From contig NC_049989.1 in the NCBI RefSeq assembly GCF_000003815.2, forward strand, positions 220,071-278,401: DNA of 58,331 nucleotides, given 5' to 3'. Below are positions 40,401 to 46,200 of this stretch, in pieces (the stretch's first letter is position 1; each line of letters starts with the position of its first letter). The notes below the pieces were generated by a model. It was not told the DNA's origin, did no database searches, and saw only the letters and a program-made list of their open reading frames with translations. The translations under genes and the position numbers were made by a program. Source of the DNA: Branchiostoma floridae (lineage: Eukaryota > Chordata > Leptocardii > Amphioxiformes > Branchiostomatidae).

Positions 40401-42513
40401 TGATCTGCCGAAGGTATCGGCTTGTATGCGCTAGAAAAAAACCCTCAAACTTTTGGCGCCCTTGGTAGAAAACTTTATGTGAATACAAAAGAAAGGTTCG
40501 GTATCAACTGTCTGTACGATATGCACACTTCCCGCTGCCTTTTGACATTTGTTACAACTGTTTTAGAAGAAAGGACAACGTAAAACTGGAACTTTCCTTT
40601 CTTCACAATGTCAAGCCTATCATACCCATACAACCACTATGTCATTCTTCATTCTTCACCTAATAAGGGACAAAGAAGTCAAGAGGGACGCATTTTCACC
40701 TCTTATGGAGAATTATACCCGATTTAAAAAAAGTCGTACCCGATATTAAAAGAAAAGACGATATCAGAACTTACTTTTTTTCTGCTGACTGTACTCGGTG
40801 AGGGGTACGTGAAATGTCGTTTTGTTCTACCGGACCGGCGCGCTCTGGTGTTCAGTGAACAGAGTCACAAATTTATAGCAGGACGCATGCAAAGTTTCCT
40901 GTCTATCATCTTTGAGATGCCTTTTAAGGAGAATAATTTCTCTCCACCATGGTGTAAGGAGGGAACGCACTTTTGTGATTGGCGAAAGTAACGTGGGGTA
41001 AAATTTCGGGGAGGGCGTATGGAAAGGTTACATCATTCTTATTTAAATATCGGGAACGCGGATTACTGGGAAAAAAACATTCAACACTGAGGATATGTGG
41101 AAAGGTTACATCATTCTTAGGTAAATATAGGGAGCTAGTAAGTAAGCTGAGTACGAAAAAATACAACCGACATCAAGACACGATCTGGCACACCAGCATC
41201 AACTACCACTTCCGGCGATCCGTGCAGCACGGCATGAGATCAAATTTTCTGGTAATATATGAAGCCGATCTTATCTAATGTTTGGGAAAATAAAACACAT
41301 ACAGGACAGGAAATTAATCGTCTTCAGGATTAAAATCAGTCATTCAACTTATAATGCCAACATTCAGAGTATGGTAAAACATTTTCACTTAGGCCATGTT
41401 GATTTGATTATATGGATGACATCCGCGCTCGGACCAATTTTCGGCCGTTTCCAAAAAAAAAAAAAGTTTTGGACCACAGAGTGAATTATGCAAAACAGCT
41501 GTAAAATGAGCACAAATATTCCGTAGATTGAAAAAAAAGTATCAGAAAACAGATAACTAATGCCATAGAATGCCAAAATAAATCCAAAGTCAAAGAATAA
41601 GATGTGAAAGGACAGAAAGAAAAAAAATATTGTTGGTAGGAGTGGGTACCAGTACAGAAAATTCAGGTAAAGGTCTCGTTCATGTCCAGAGGATCATTTC
41701 CATAGTCCGGACCTGAACCTGGACCTGATTGTATGTGGAAACTTGAGAACTGGCAATACTCAAAACAATGGTAATTGGTCATTTTTGCTACAAAGGAATC
41801 TGTTGGATTATTGGACTACCACTGGCATTTTAAAATCCCATCTCCATGTAATAAAAGCTCTGTACCTTTGACTGTAGAAACTTGGTACAATTGACTATAA
41901 ACTCTACTCGACTTCGCTTTTGTTGTCTTCTTGGCCCCCGGTAAGACCCCAAACACCTGCCGACATATTGTGTCCATTTTGTAATTGGCGAAACCCCTTC
42001 GTCTGATTTTTTTTTCAGGTTTTTTTTGTCGGATTGGTCCTAGAAGAAAATATACGTTTTGCACCGGCCGTATGATGTACTGGTCCCTACACCAAACTGT
42101 TGGTATACCGTACTACTAGTATATGTTTTAGTCCTAATGTTCAACCTTCCTGGCCACATTGATTTCATATTGAGGGCAACTTTTTTTTTGGCCAAACTTT
42201 TTTTTATTCGCTCGCTCGTATCAATTTTGGAGTTCCCAGAGGATGTCATCCATATAATCAAATCAACGTGGCCTTATTTCAACAAAATTGTCACGTCCAT
42301 ACTATTTTGTTTATTTTCCAATATTTAATGGTTAGCCAAGAATGCAACCTACTGTAAACAAATTTTTTCGTTCACACCTAGAAATGGGAAAAACTAGCCT
42401 AGTATCCACCCACCGTGCATACATGCTGTATTTCTAAACTCTTACCTTCTGACATTGCTACCACTCCCAAGAAGCAGAGAAGAAGCAGAAATGCTGTGCT
42501 AGGCTAGACCCAT
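2057..42513 (-). CDS. Large multidomain MACPF gene (partial; continues past the left edge)
   Basis: This is a gene-level entry; its exon blocks follow separately. Reading the minus strand, 27 exons from 25722 down to 2057 join with matching phases and GT/AG borders, totalling 4,638 nt (1,546 codons). Domain order is acidic mini-exon repeats, a helical linker, MACPF, an unrecognised region, a FAMeT-like domain, Cys-rich modules and F5/8C. MACPF proteins are pore-forming or membrane-attack proteins, and discoidin and Cys-rich modules are extracellular adhesion modules, so I infer a secreted or surface defence or recognition protein. The N-terminus is uncertain because an exon runs into the 26292-27086 gap and a candidate signal-peptide exon lies at 42446-42513. 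The last exon ends on a splice donor, so the C-terminus is missing. Introns are full of transposons but no exon from 25722 to 2057 is broken. Merging with the BRICHOS gene is excluded by that gene's in-frame stop at 43271. Confidence 0.8.
2902..3123 (-). CDS. MACPF gene: GCC2/GCC3 (ephrin-receptor-like) Cys-rich exon
   Basis: A 222-nt phase 1-1 exon. It shows the repeat ICPAGKYS...CELCAAGEFSSSPGATSC then QKCPAGQTSTPGSSDC, the classic CxxGxxSxxxGAxxCxxC pattern of the Tyr-kinase-ephrin-like/GCC2-GCC3 family seen in extracellular mosaic proteins. It precedes the discoidin exon. The acceptor is CACAG|GAGAAG and the donor AAAC|gtaagt. Confidence 0.8.
3208..4465. mobile_element. Non-autonomous TIR DNA transposon
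   Basis: The ends are inverted copies starting CAGTCAAACCTGCCC, flanked by TA on each side (3206-3207, 4466-4467). Subterminal repeats of GCGACCACCT occur at both ends. About 1.26 kb, with no transposase frame. The superfamily is not assigned. It lies in the intron between exons 6248 and 3123. Confidence 0.8.
4468..6247. other. Intron of the MACPF gene, no recognised element
   Basis: A/T-rich; short open frames on both strands have no family resemblance or splice context. Confidence 0.6.
6248..7388 (-). CDS. MACPF gene: furin/EGF-like Cys-rich exons
   Basis: Three phase 1-1 exons: 7230-7388, 6970-7065 and 6248-6391. Cysteines are regularly spaced in short runs such as DCIACK, KCVAQCPQ, DCVTECP, SADCDTC and RCVEGCSPGQ, the look of growth-factor-receptor/furin-like Cys-rich repeats with many disulfides. 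Symmetric phases mean each module can be gained or lost without a frameshift. The role is probably a rigid extracellular spacer or binding region. Confidence 0.7.
7607..10223 (-). CDS. MACPF gene: FAMeT-like (Methyltransf_FA) domain exons
   Basis: Three exons: 10028-10223, 8904-9050 and 7607-7808, phases 2-0, 0-0 and 0-1. The product has the beta-rich pattern of the farnesoic acid O-methyltransferase-like domain: a DIFVVFAS strand, a YIQISPGG turn, a TVIQYGKTP segment, then an aromatic strand and turn (WLSFTF ... YYSFGSGESPV). Despite its name the domain is found in many secreted animal proteins as a presumed binding module, and methyltransferase activity is not implied here. The last exon ends in cysteines that begin the Cys-rich part. 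The assignment rests on motif memory only; it could be another small beta domain. Confidence 0.55.
8361..8835 (+). mobile_element. LINE 3'-end fragment with (TA)n
   Basis: The frame RMCPICKESMEDKYHFLMICPYY is a C-terminal Cys/His knuckle like that at 53 kb. The 3' UTR (tgtcatgtcccgaggccaa ... tgtgcaataaac) is shared with 33890-34240. A (TA)n run at 8581-8641 interrupts it. Confidence 0.65.
8581..8641. repeat. (TA)n microsatellite
   Basis: Nearly pure TA run with two TG interruptions at its start. Confidence 0.95.
9805..9931. mobile_element. Short MITE
   Basis: A 127-bp element with imperfect inverted ends (AAGGCCATGTTGACTTGAT versus TAGGCCTTGTTGATTTGA) and ATGGATGACAT-type subterminal motifs. 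Same family as the element at 41390. Confidence 0.7.
10258..10600 (+). mobile_element. LINE 3'-end fragment
   Basis: Matches 53060-53430 over its length, from the last coding bases (attcacntttctcgaa) to tgtgcaataaagttctt and an (AT)n end. It starts about 35 bp from the acceptor of the exon at 10223, so it supplies part of that intron's 3' region. Confidence 0.7.
10743..11738 (-). CDS. MACPF gene: unrecognised region after the MACPF domain
   Basis: Three exons: 11525-11738, 11049-11348 and 10743-10918, phases 2-0, 0-0 and 0-2. They encode about 230 residues. Visible are a Thr/Lys-rich start, single cysteines in RYCNF and GCETA, a hydrophobic region (FTVVFDMPYDIPGIL), a basic aromatic patch (FFRHKWFSYRRGF), and a charged helix at the end (WIKSRDVARAEYKKLLSHL). 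I do not recognise a named family. It may be the C-terminal beta-rich extension of the MACPF unit or a separate domain leading into the FAMeT-like part. Confidence 0.7.
12042..16419 (-). CDS. MACPF gene: MACPF pore-forming-type domain exons
   Basis: Five exons: 16307-16419, 15657-16004, 14736-14848, 13461-13752 and 12042-12284; phases join throughout (0-2, 2-2, 2-1, 1-2, 2-2). Motifs in order are a Gly-rich start (YLGVGFDGRGVY) as in perforin-like proteins and, in the fourth exon, FYLRWGTHY followed by a Gly-Gly, the MACPF signature W/F-G-T-H-F/Y. The two stretches corresponding in position to the membrane-inserting helices are unusually Ser/Gly/Ala-rich (second exon) and Ser/Gln/Glu-rich (fourth exon). 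The family inserts beta-hairpins into membranes to make oligomeric pores (complement C6-C9, perforin, invertebrate defence and venom MACPFs). Whether this one is lytic cannot be told from sequence. An antisense LINE, a mariner remnant and a Penelope fragment sit in the introns. Confidence 0.82.
12285..13194. other. Intron of the MACPF gene
   Basis: No gene. A short motif at 12455-12490 (agtccccggccct ... gggactag) recurs at 25038-25072, suggesting an unclassified dispersed repeat. Confidence 0.5.
13195..13435 (-). mobile_element. SINE copy (diverged)
   Basis: Shares tgtgtttggcc, tcaggtgtgaatgggtacct and the following ggacgt/ggctgttaaatt region in the same order as the 44.2-kb copy. It is 5' of the exon at 13461 in the transcript-downstream intron. 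Confidence 0.5.
13760..14735. other. Intron with a G+C-richer, coding-like stretch
   Basis: Positions 13985-14678 have open frames on both strands and higher GC than the surrounding intron, with a small direct repeat (gggctttcacacaggt at about 14311 and 14337). It looks like a decayed mobile-element coding region, but I do not recognise the family. Confidence 0.35.
15101..15632 (+). mobile_element. Penelope-like element fragment (GIY-YIG endonuclease end)
   Basis: The frame VYIGETGRTFETRLES followed by TDHIAGN, RWINEAVWIRKSNPVTNRDEGG matches the C-terminal GIY-YIG endonuclease of Penelope-like retroelements. The piece is bracketed by about 37-bp imperfect inverted repeats starting aggatataggagaattct. 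It starts 25 bp inside the intron after the donor at 15656. The same 3' sequence recurs at 38.3 kb. Confidence 0.78.
16456..17338 (-). mobile_element. Mariner-like element remnant with TIRs and TA target duplication
   Basis: Terminal inverted repeats of about 35 bp begin CGAGGGGCGTGCAAT at both ends, flanked by TA (16454-16455 and 17339-17340). The minus-strand frame 17155-16856 encodes the N-terminal helix-turn-helix part of a mariner transposase (RAVIRFLYLKGRTPKK, YGDDAPSYDLVKRWH, PRPGRPS). The catalytic DD(E/D) part is missing, so it is non-autonomous. A LINE 3' end is inserted at about 16503-16850. Confidence 0.88.
16503..16850 (-). mobile_element. CR1-like LINE 3' end nested in the mariner remnant
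   Basis: On the minus strand the sequence ends an RT reading frame in the usual CR1/jockey style (VWNNLPIVMQSTQSLRVFK, stop), followed by a short 3' UTR and a tail of repeated AAGTTTC units at 16508-16540. It is 5' truncated, as expected for target-primed insertion. Confidence 0.7.
17727..20276 (+). mobile_element. Degenerate RTE-like non-LTR retrotransposon (endonuclease + RT)
   Basis: Antisense to the host gene, inside the intron between 20487 and 16419. The 5'-truncated AP-endonuclease part begins near 17727 (VYAPT, then GDFNARVG, then SWMHP) and decays around 18.1 kb. The reverse transcriptase runs 18526-19728 with KKGKAPG, GFRPGRGTTD, FIDFSKAFD, HGVRQGCVLAP and YADD. The tail portion (RRLSVVVQRHLRGLMGITW, then KWTGHAIRM) is separated by several stop codons, so the copy is dead. 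The endonuclease plus RT style resembles RTE/BovB-type elements; the clade is tentative. Confidence 0.85.
20487..21753 (-). CDS. MACPF gene: helical and linker exons before the MACPF core
   Basis: Three exons: 21473-21753, 21136-21236 and 20487-20637, phases 1-0, 0-2 and 2-0. The first encodes an Ala/Lys-rich helical segment with many charged residues and a possible amphipathic helix (KVVSKLGDRIAEGVVENHQD). The second encodes a Pro/Gly/Tyr segment (MYAPPGWEIRHKY). The third has paired cysteines in a Gly-rich context (NGCFGTGYKNGDPCWEAK) immediately before the MACPF start. No family is recognised for this part. The 3' end of the middle exon has been copied into the downstream intron (see the 85-bp repeat). 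Confidence 0.7.
20886..21236. repeat. 85-bp tandem repeat carrying an exon 3' end and splice donor
   Basis: Four copies with starts near 20903, 20989, 21074 and 21159 (plus-strand atggcggatctcccagcc), period 85-86 bp. On the minus strand each copy contains the last 60-odd nt of the MACPF-gene exon 21136-21236, the donor AG|gttggtg and about 20 nt of intron. Only the first copy has the acceptor. Reading through its donor meets a stop (TAA) within the next copy, so only the first donor gives an open frame. Confidence 0.88.
22351..24917 (-). CDS. MACPF gene: array of six acidic mini-exon repeats
   Basis: Six small exons lie at 24831-24917 (87 nt), 24408-24491 (84), 24053-24139 (87), 23708-23791 (84), 23413-23499 (87) and 22351-22428 (78). 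Each starts after a CAG/TAG acceptor, most share the CTxCxG-type first bases, and each ends GAAG|gtaa or similar, all in phase 1-1. They encode 26-29-residue acidic units with a loose consensus: Glu/Asp-rich start, V-E-x-N-Y-D-V-A-E-I, then x-S-T-F-E-G. The unit at 23708 ends in FAG and the one at 23413 has lost the NYD core. Flanking intron sequence is also repeated, for example near 22600 and 24310 (a shared cactgtccagtcatcac stretch), so exon and intron were duplicated together. The units probably form a flexible acidic linker or ligand-binding repeat ahead of the MACPF domain. Function unknown. Confidence 0.75.
25273..25413 (-). CDS. MACPF gene exon: acidic/Thr-rich plus helical segment
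   Basis: A 141-nt phase 1-1 exon with acceptor GTATAG|ACGAAG and donor AAAAAG|gttagt. The product begins with Asp/Glu/Thr residues and ends with a basic Leu-rich helix (LLDLLKKL). It precedes the mini-exon array. No domain is recognised. Confidence 0.6.
25436..25497. repeat. (TA)n microsatellite
   Basis: Nearly pure TA run in the intron between the exons at 25413 and 25669. Confidence 0.95.
25669..25722 (-). CDS. MACPF gene exon: short helical segment (MEKILRQLRLLA)
   Basis: The acceptor is TTGTTGCAG|TGGGGG. The 54-nt phase 1-1 exon encodes a short amphipathic Leu/Arg segment. Two overlapping donors are possible. GCAG|GTCAGG at 25669 keeps the next exon open. The stronger-looking GTCAG|GTAACG five bases further on would throw the next exon into an early stop, so the first is preferred. 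This donor choice is worth checking on RNA. Confidence 0.55.
26277..26291 (-). CDS. 3' end of an exon that runs into the assembly gap
   Basis: Reading out of the gap on the minus strand, the sequence holds a Kozak-like GCCATGG with ATG at 26286-26284 and reaches a strong donor (GTGG|gtatgt) in phase 1, matching the phase-1 start of the exon at 25722. It may be the true initiator exon of the MACPF gene (a start without a signal peptide) or the end of a longer exon hidden in the Ns. Confidence 0.45.
26292..27086. other. Assembly gap
   Basis: Run of N. It probably hides at least part of an exon of the MACPF gene, since exon-like sequence enters it at 26291. Confidence 1.
27751..27900. other. 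Assembly gap
   Basis: Run of N. To its left, 27706-27730 on the minus strand has an acceptor-like CTCAG and donor-like GTG|gtaatc around a 24-nt phase 1-1 stretch that could be a micro-exon of the MACPF gene (weak). Confidence 1.
28086..28330 (+). mobile_element. LINE family-A RT fragment inside a duplicated block
   Basis: Matches 31690-31905 closely (LKNGKAPGLDGLTPEFWKMLK, then PIPKKGDLRKTDNYRG), with an 11-base indel and different (ATC)n lengths. It is part of the segment duplicated at 31620-32407. Confidence 0.75.
28362..28834. mobile_element. 473-bp MITE with GGGCTGAC termini (copy 1)
   Basis: Terminal inverted repeats GGGCTGACRTYACAGTTG. It is part of the duplicated block 28002-28834 / 31620-32407. 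No coding capacity. A lone matching terminus also occurs at 29609. Confidence 0.75.
29560..31890 (+). mobile_element. LINE (family A) copy, plus strand, interrupted by a CR1-like insertion
   Basis: The endonuclease start (NIICVQEHRFVH ... GNPKT) at 29700-29955 resumes at 30768 (VISCYAPHNGLSDEAA, then GGDMNAQI) after an inserted CR1-like tail. The linker and early RT (LKNGKAPGLDGLTPEFW) follow at 31198-31880 and are cut at a (ATC)n stretch. It contains stops and frame breaks and is related to the minus-strand copy at 32.4-36.8 kb. Confidence 0.72.
29956..30764 (+). mobile_element. CR1-like LINE 3' fragment with (CATT)n tail
   Basis: Encodes the typical C-terminal end of a CR1/jockey-type RT (NRRLYVVRVLKKHRLGDYN, RPILEYACPVWHPGL, QKRACRIILGRHY), a short 3' UTR with an aataaa-like end, and about 15 CATT units (30705-30764). 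It splits the family-A endonuclease exactly between GNPKT and VISCY. Confidence 0.8.
31935..32407. mobile_element. 473-bp MITE with GGGCTGAC termini (copy 2)
   Basis: Near-identical in sequence and equal in length to copy 1. It abuts the 3' end of the minus-strand LINE at 32408, and the last codons and stop of that LINE frame overlap the MITE end. Confidence 0.75.
33840..34253 (+). mobile_element. LINE 3' fragment inserted into LINE family A
   Basis: It splits the host LINE frame between ALKQ and MKAGKSPG, with TTTGT repeated at both edges. It ends TTGCCATACATTG...TGTGCAATAAAC then TTGACTT repeats, the same 3' end as the fragments at 8.4-8.8 kb and 10.3-10.6 kb. Confidence 0.65.
35166..36170. 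mobile_element. Insertion of about 1 kb in LINE family A with internal inverted repeats
   Basis: The LINE frame stops at LLIG (36170) and resumes at ARLGELAGQ (35165). The inserted DNA has inverted copies of a motif around CATTGGCATAATACCGGTC (35180 and about 36090). No coding frame is recognised. Probably a non-autonomous DNA transposon; exact ends are not settled. Confidence 0.5.
37283..37503 (+). mobile_element. LINE C-terminal fragment with (TATG)n tail
   Basis: The frame RRRGRPYLTLKNFIESETG ... RAHWKQNF corresponds to the C-terminal end of the family-A frame (RRRGRPSQTLRRLIEEDVG ... RDIWRDF), followed by a stop and TATG repeats at 37476-37500. Confidence 0.65.
37960..38110 (+). repeat. 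LINE 3' UTR-type repeat, inverted copy at 42.77-42.88 kb
   Basis: tgtatctctgttata ... tcaatgaaaagcgg ... tgagctt-tcatgaat ... aaaggttcaaac is found here and, reverse-complemented, at 42768-42880. Confidence 0.55.
38330..39100 (+). mobile_element. Penelope-like element fragment with inverted 3' sequence
   Basis: 38330-38560 is the reverse complement of the Penelope 3' region at 15470-15632 (shared cgtacgtttcggtgtct and ttctcgatgcaaaa-type stretches). It is followed on the plus strand by an N-terminal RT-like frame (LPILPVDKAKATV, then DLTQKYKKGMIASFLKRLTDKN) with frame breaks. An inverted copy of the end at the start of the element is characteristic of Penelope-type elements. Confidence 0.6.
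39637..40430. repeat. Diverged tandem duplication
   Basis: 39637-39830 and 40232-40430 share gtgtct-gtcctgtccta, atattc-cgtca-ttttgta and cgcttg/gcttgg stretches at an offset of about 595 bp. Between them, 39915-39990 (acacggacaaaagcatagcaa) also matches 1925-1970. Confidence 0.4.
40761..41130 (-). repeat. Diverged copy of the BRICHOS upstream block
   Basis: It matches 50707-51010 over about 280 bp in the same orientation, with shared landmarks: cagaacttact, gtgaaatgtcgtt, gcgctct, tatagcag, gccttttaag and acatcattc. Its right end is itself duplicated (41031 and 41103). It lies in the interval that would be intron 1 of the MACPF gene if the 42.5-kb exon is used. Confidence 0.5.
41390..42275. 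mobile_element. TIR element, same family as the 9.8-kb MITE
   Basis: Ends are inverted copies (TAGGCCATGTTGATTTGAT and its complement), each followed by ATATGGATGACATC. 886 bp. No transposase frame is seen. It is A/T-rich inside with poly(A) and poly(T) runs. Confidence 0.78.
42446..42513 (-). CDS. Candidate signal-peptide exon of the MACPF gene (frame problem)
   Basis: A strongly hydrophobic leucine-rich segment ends in a good donor (AAG|gtaaga) in phase 1, the same phase as the start of the next recognisable exons at 25.7 and 25.4 kb. This is what a secretory signal-peptide exon would look like. However, the ATG at 42513-42511 is one base out of frame with the hydrophobic stretch, and an in-frame TAG lies just upstream. 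Either an unseen upstream exon supplies the start (CACAG at 42496-42500 could be an acceptor), or there is a one-base indel in the assembly or allele, or the exon is not used. The alternative start for the gene is the ATG at 26286. Confidence 0.4.
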
Positions 42514-42964
42514 GATACTTAACATGTATGTTTTCTTTGTCGAGATCTGCTCTTAGCTCGGTTGGGCAAAAATGTCCAATATCGATCTAAATTCATTCTT
42601 TAATCTAATAAGAACAATTGATTTATGGTCCTTTTAACCAACACTCAAGAAATGGTAAGAACACTTGATTCTGGGTTAAAGTAACTTTTATTCAAATGAA
42701 AGGTGTGAATAAGAACAGGGTTCTCATGAAGAAAAGTGTGGCGAATACACACTTAGTAAATCATACTTTGTTTGAACCTTTGTATATTCATGAAAGCTCA
42801 AAACGGCCCGCTTTTCATTGAGGTCATGAGGGAAGAGGCAAGAGTCAGACAACGTTTATAACAGAGATACAGTCTTACTTTATACTTGCTGGCATCTTTT
42901 AAACAAGACTAGTATCAAAGAACTACGTACAGGAGTGATGGAAAAGTAATTTGATTTTGTTTTC

Positions 42965-42970
42965 TTTATT
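42965..42970 (-). terminator. Possible poly(A) signal of the BRICHOS gene
   Basis: AATAAA read on the minus strand, about 300 nt after the stop codon at 43271. It is the nearest good hexamer, and another lies near 42690. No downstream cleavage evidence can be seen. Confidence 0.35.
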
Positions 42971-43270
42971 TTCACATGTGAAACCCGGGCTCTGGGTGCA
43001 ATTCCGTGCAAGAAGAGGTAAATGAATAAAGAATGCAAAAAGATACAACAGTGTAGAGCTAGAGGGTAACACAGTCTGTTTTGTTTTAAGACAGTTTATA
43101 AAATGAACAGGCAATACTAGAATATAAGTGTTACACCGCCATTTTGGCATTCCTCAAAACGTTACATCCACACTTTTGTGAGAGAACTAACAACGTGTAC
43201 GTTTTGATATCGAAATCCCCTTTGTTAGATTAATGAATACAAACTCAAGGGGCCAAAAAATGTATGGACT

Positions 43271-46200
43271 CTAAGGACAGAATGGCTGACACTGCCATGC
43301 ATCACTGTGGAAGATGTGGTTGTTGGTGCACTGGGCAGCGGTTGGAGGCAGGCCAGGACGGTTGGCGATGCCGTTGCAGGTGTAGTAGTAGATGCAGCTG
43401 TCGGTTTTAAGGCTGCATCGGTACTTAAACTCGGTTGGCGGACAGTTGAGTGTAAGGCGACGAACCCTCGAGGAACGTCCGAGGAAACGACCGAGCTCTG
43501 TGGAAACATGTTGTACAAACCTTTAATGTATTGGCAGCATTAAGACATCTTAACAGAAAAGTAAGCGTTAAGGGGCGGTCATAAGTGTAGTAGAACTTTT
43601 TAAATGCCGCATTATTTTCCACGAAGCTACATACATATAACGCTAGCTCACCTTTATCAACGAGTTAATTTTAAAACGCTAGGAATTTCCTGATAACAAT
43701 CTGACGGATGATGCTTTTGGAGTATAATATTTGGATAATAGTGCGATTTGAAACCCCGTCTGTCCACCCGATATCTCTACATAACTCGTTTTCGAAACAA
43801 TGGATATAGGTTACCCCGCAGATAAAGGTTACAGCAGAGCCAAACCTCCTCAAAGATGTAACGACATGCTTTTCCGTCTTAAAACTGCAGGGTTTTGTAA
43901 AGCACGTCTACAGCTGACTCAAGAGTACCCCAAGTTTTTCTTTAATATCGCACAGAGAATGTGTCCAACACAGAAAGTGGCATTCCATCTGTCTAGTGGC
44001 TTAAGTAAAGGTTAATTGGAAAAATTCAATTGCTTATATTAGCTGAAGAAAAAAGTGATGCTTGCTGTTTAAGATAAATAACTTTTATAATCCTGTTGCT
44101 GAAATAAAGTAGAGGGAAGTAACTGTACAGTATACGCCATTTTACTGTGGTATGTTTTAGAAGTGTTGGTAGTTGGTATTTAACGGTAAAGGTAGCCCCG
44201 TAGCCGTAAGGGGCTAGTACTCATTGTGTCTATGGTACAACCTCTCCAATCAAATCAGGTACCCATTTCACCAGGATGGAGTGAGGAAAGTCGTGTAAAG
44301 TGCCTTTGCCTAGAGCATAGAATAAACAGCATGACAGGGTTTGAACCTGTGGTTTCTGGGCCAAACACCCTGCAGTTACGTCACATGACCCCGCATTTAT
44401 TGAGAATCGTAACATACCTGACTTCTCTTCCTCTTTCTCTTCCTCGATCTCGACGTCTTCTCCGATCGCCTCCAAGGTGTGGATCTGGAACTTGGCGCAC
44501 ATCTCCTGCATCTCGGGACCCAGGGAGGACCTATCGTACAACTGGTCTCGCACGACGATGTCGAAAGTCTCCACAGACTTCGTGCTGGTAATCCTGGTGT
44601 CTACGTTGGGGTCCTGAAAAAAGACAATAAGCGCCATATGAACTAGAGTTCCATCACCTCATATCTCTATCTGCAAAATGATATTAACCTTTTCGAGTGA
44701 GATATGGTCAAATGTTTCCAGTGATTGTACAAAGTCTCCATTTGCATAAATCGTCTCAGTTGATCATCTTCTCTACCTAAATAGCAAAAGTTGTTCAAAG
44801 TTTGAAAGTCTCATTTTAGCGTAGAAGGCTAGCCCTACTTATCTATCAAATATCATCCGGATCCATCCATGTTTTCTCGACTCATGCTGTTCACAGACAC
44901 ACAGACCCAGAGACAAACACAACAGAAACATAAAATGAATGAACCATTCTGACGACGGTGATAATTTCGTTAATAGAAGAAGGAGGTCAGTGCATGTGAG
45001 ATTGTACAAATATTGCGCAACAGATAAGCTAAAGAGGAAATGCATTCTCTTTGTAACTGCCGTCACCCTGTCACATTACGCGAAAATCGATCGAATTCTG
45101 CGAGCTCTAAATGACATTTTCGTGAGTAAGACGTCCGGTGTTCCCACGATTATGTCGATTTTTCGGGATCGCCGGCGATTTTCAAGGGTCGTACGATGGT
45201 CGCGGTGCAGCGACAAATGGCCGATAATCTCGGATTTCGCAGACCTCGTAACCAACTCGCCTGCAGATCGTGCAGATTGTGCAAATCGTATGGCGAACGC
45301 CCGTCAGTCGGGCGACGTTCGCCCGACTTACGCCCGACTTACGATTGTTTGCAAATATTGAATTTATTGAAATGTGAGGGTAATTCTGACATTGTGGCCC
45401 CTGTGGTAGTATGTAGGCTGGCTTTATGACACACTTTCTTTTCTTTTATCATTTCTAGTATGCCCGCGAATTCCATTAATTGGCTAAAAAGATTCCGACA
45501 ACAAAAGAATAAACATTTATTGATATCTTGCCTTTCTGTGAGGAACGTTTTGTGTTACCTTGTCCACGTGCAAAAGGTCATGGGAGGTTCATTATCATAG
45601 ATTTATTCACCGGCGATCGCACGAGCCTCGCTTATATGTGACAGGGACAGTTTGCAGAATGCAAGACCCTCTGAAGATATAATTAAAATTGTCCGACCCT
45701 CCAGCGATCGCAAAGTACGTCCGAAGATCGTACATAATGTGACAGGAATATTATGAAGATGAAAAAATAAGGTATTCGAAACAATTAAAACAATGTTTAT
45801 AAACCAGTTAGCAGAAATCACAGATTCAGTAGTCATTAAAAACCTGACACTTTTTAGTGTCACTGCTTTTACAGAAGACGTCAAACCCCTCGGTAATGTG
45901 GTAATGTATGTAGAAGCATTAAATAGATGTATAGAATAGAGATTTGTTACCTTTCTACTCTTACTCTCTATGCAATTATCCTACATGCATCAATTTGGAA
46001 ATAAAAATCATTATTTATCATAATCACTGATCACGTTCCCTCACAAGGTTCTCGAGTCGGAATAGACAGACATTAAGACGTGAAAGTGAAAAGTGAAACT
46101 ATATGTGACTTACAGCGACCATCTTGAGTCCTTCCTCCACCTGCTCGAACTGAGCCATGTCTTCCGGCATTTCGGACAGCAGGCATTCTTCCCTCTTCGC

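Noticed and set aside
44337-44350. Functional tRNA gene
   Set aside because: Only a B-box-like motif is present, without a full cloverleaf, and the surrounding core is shared with other SINE copies.
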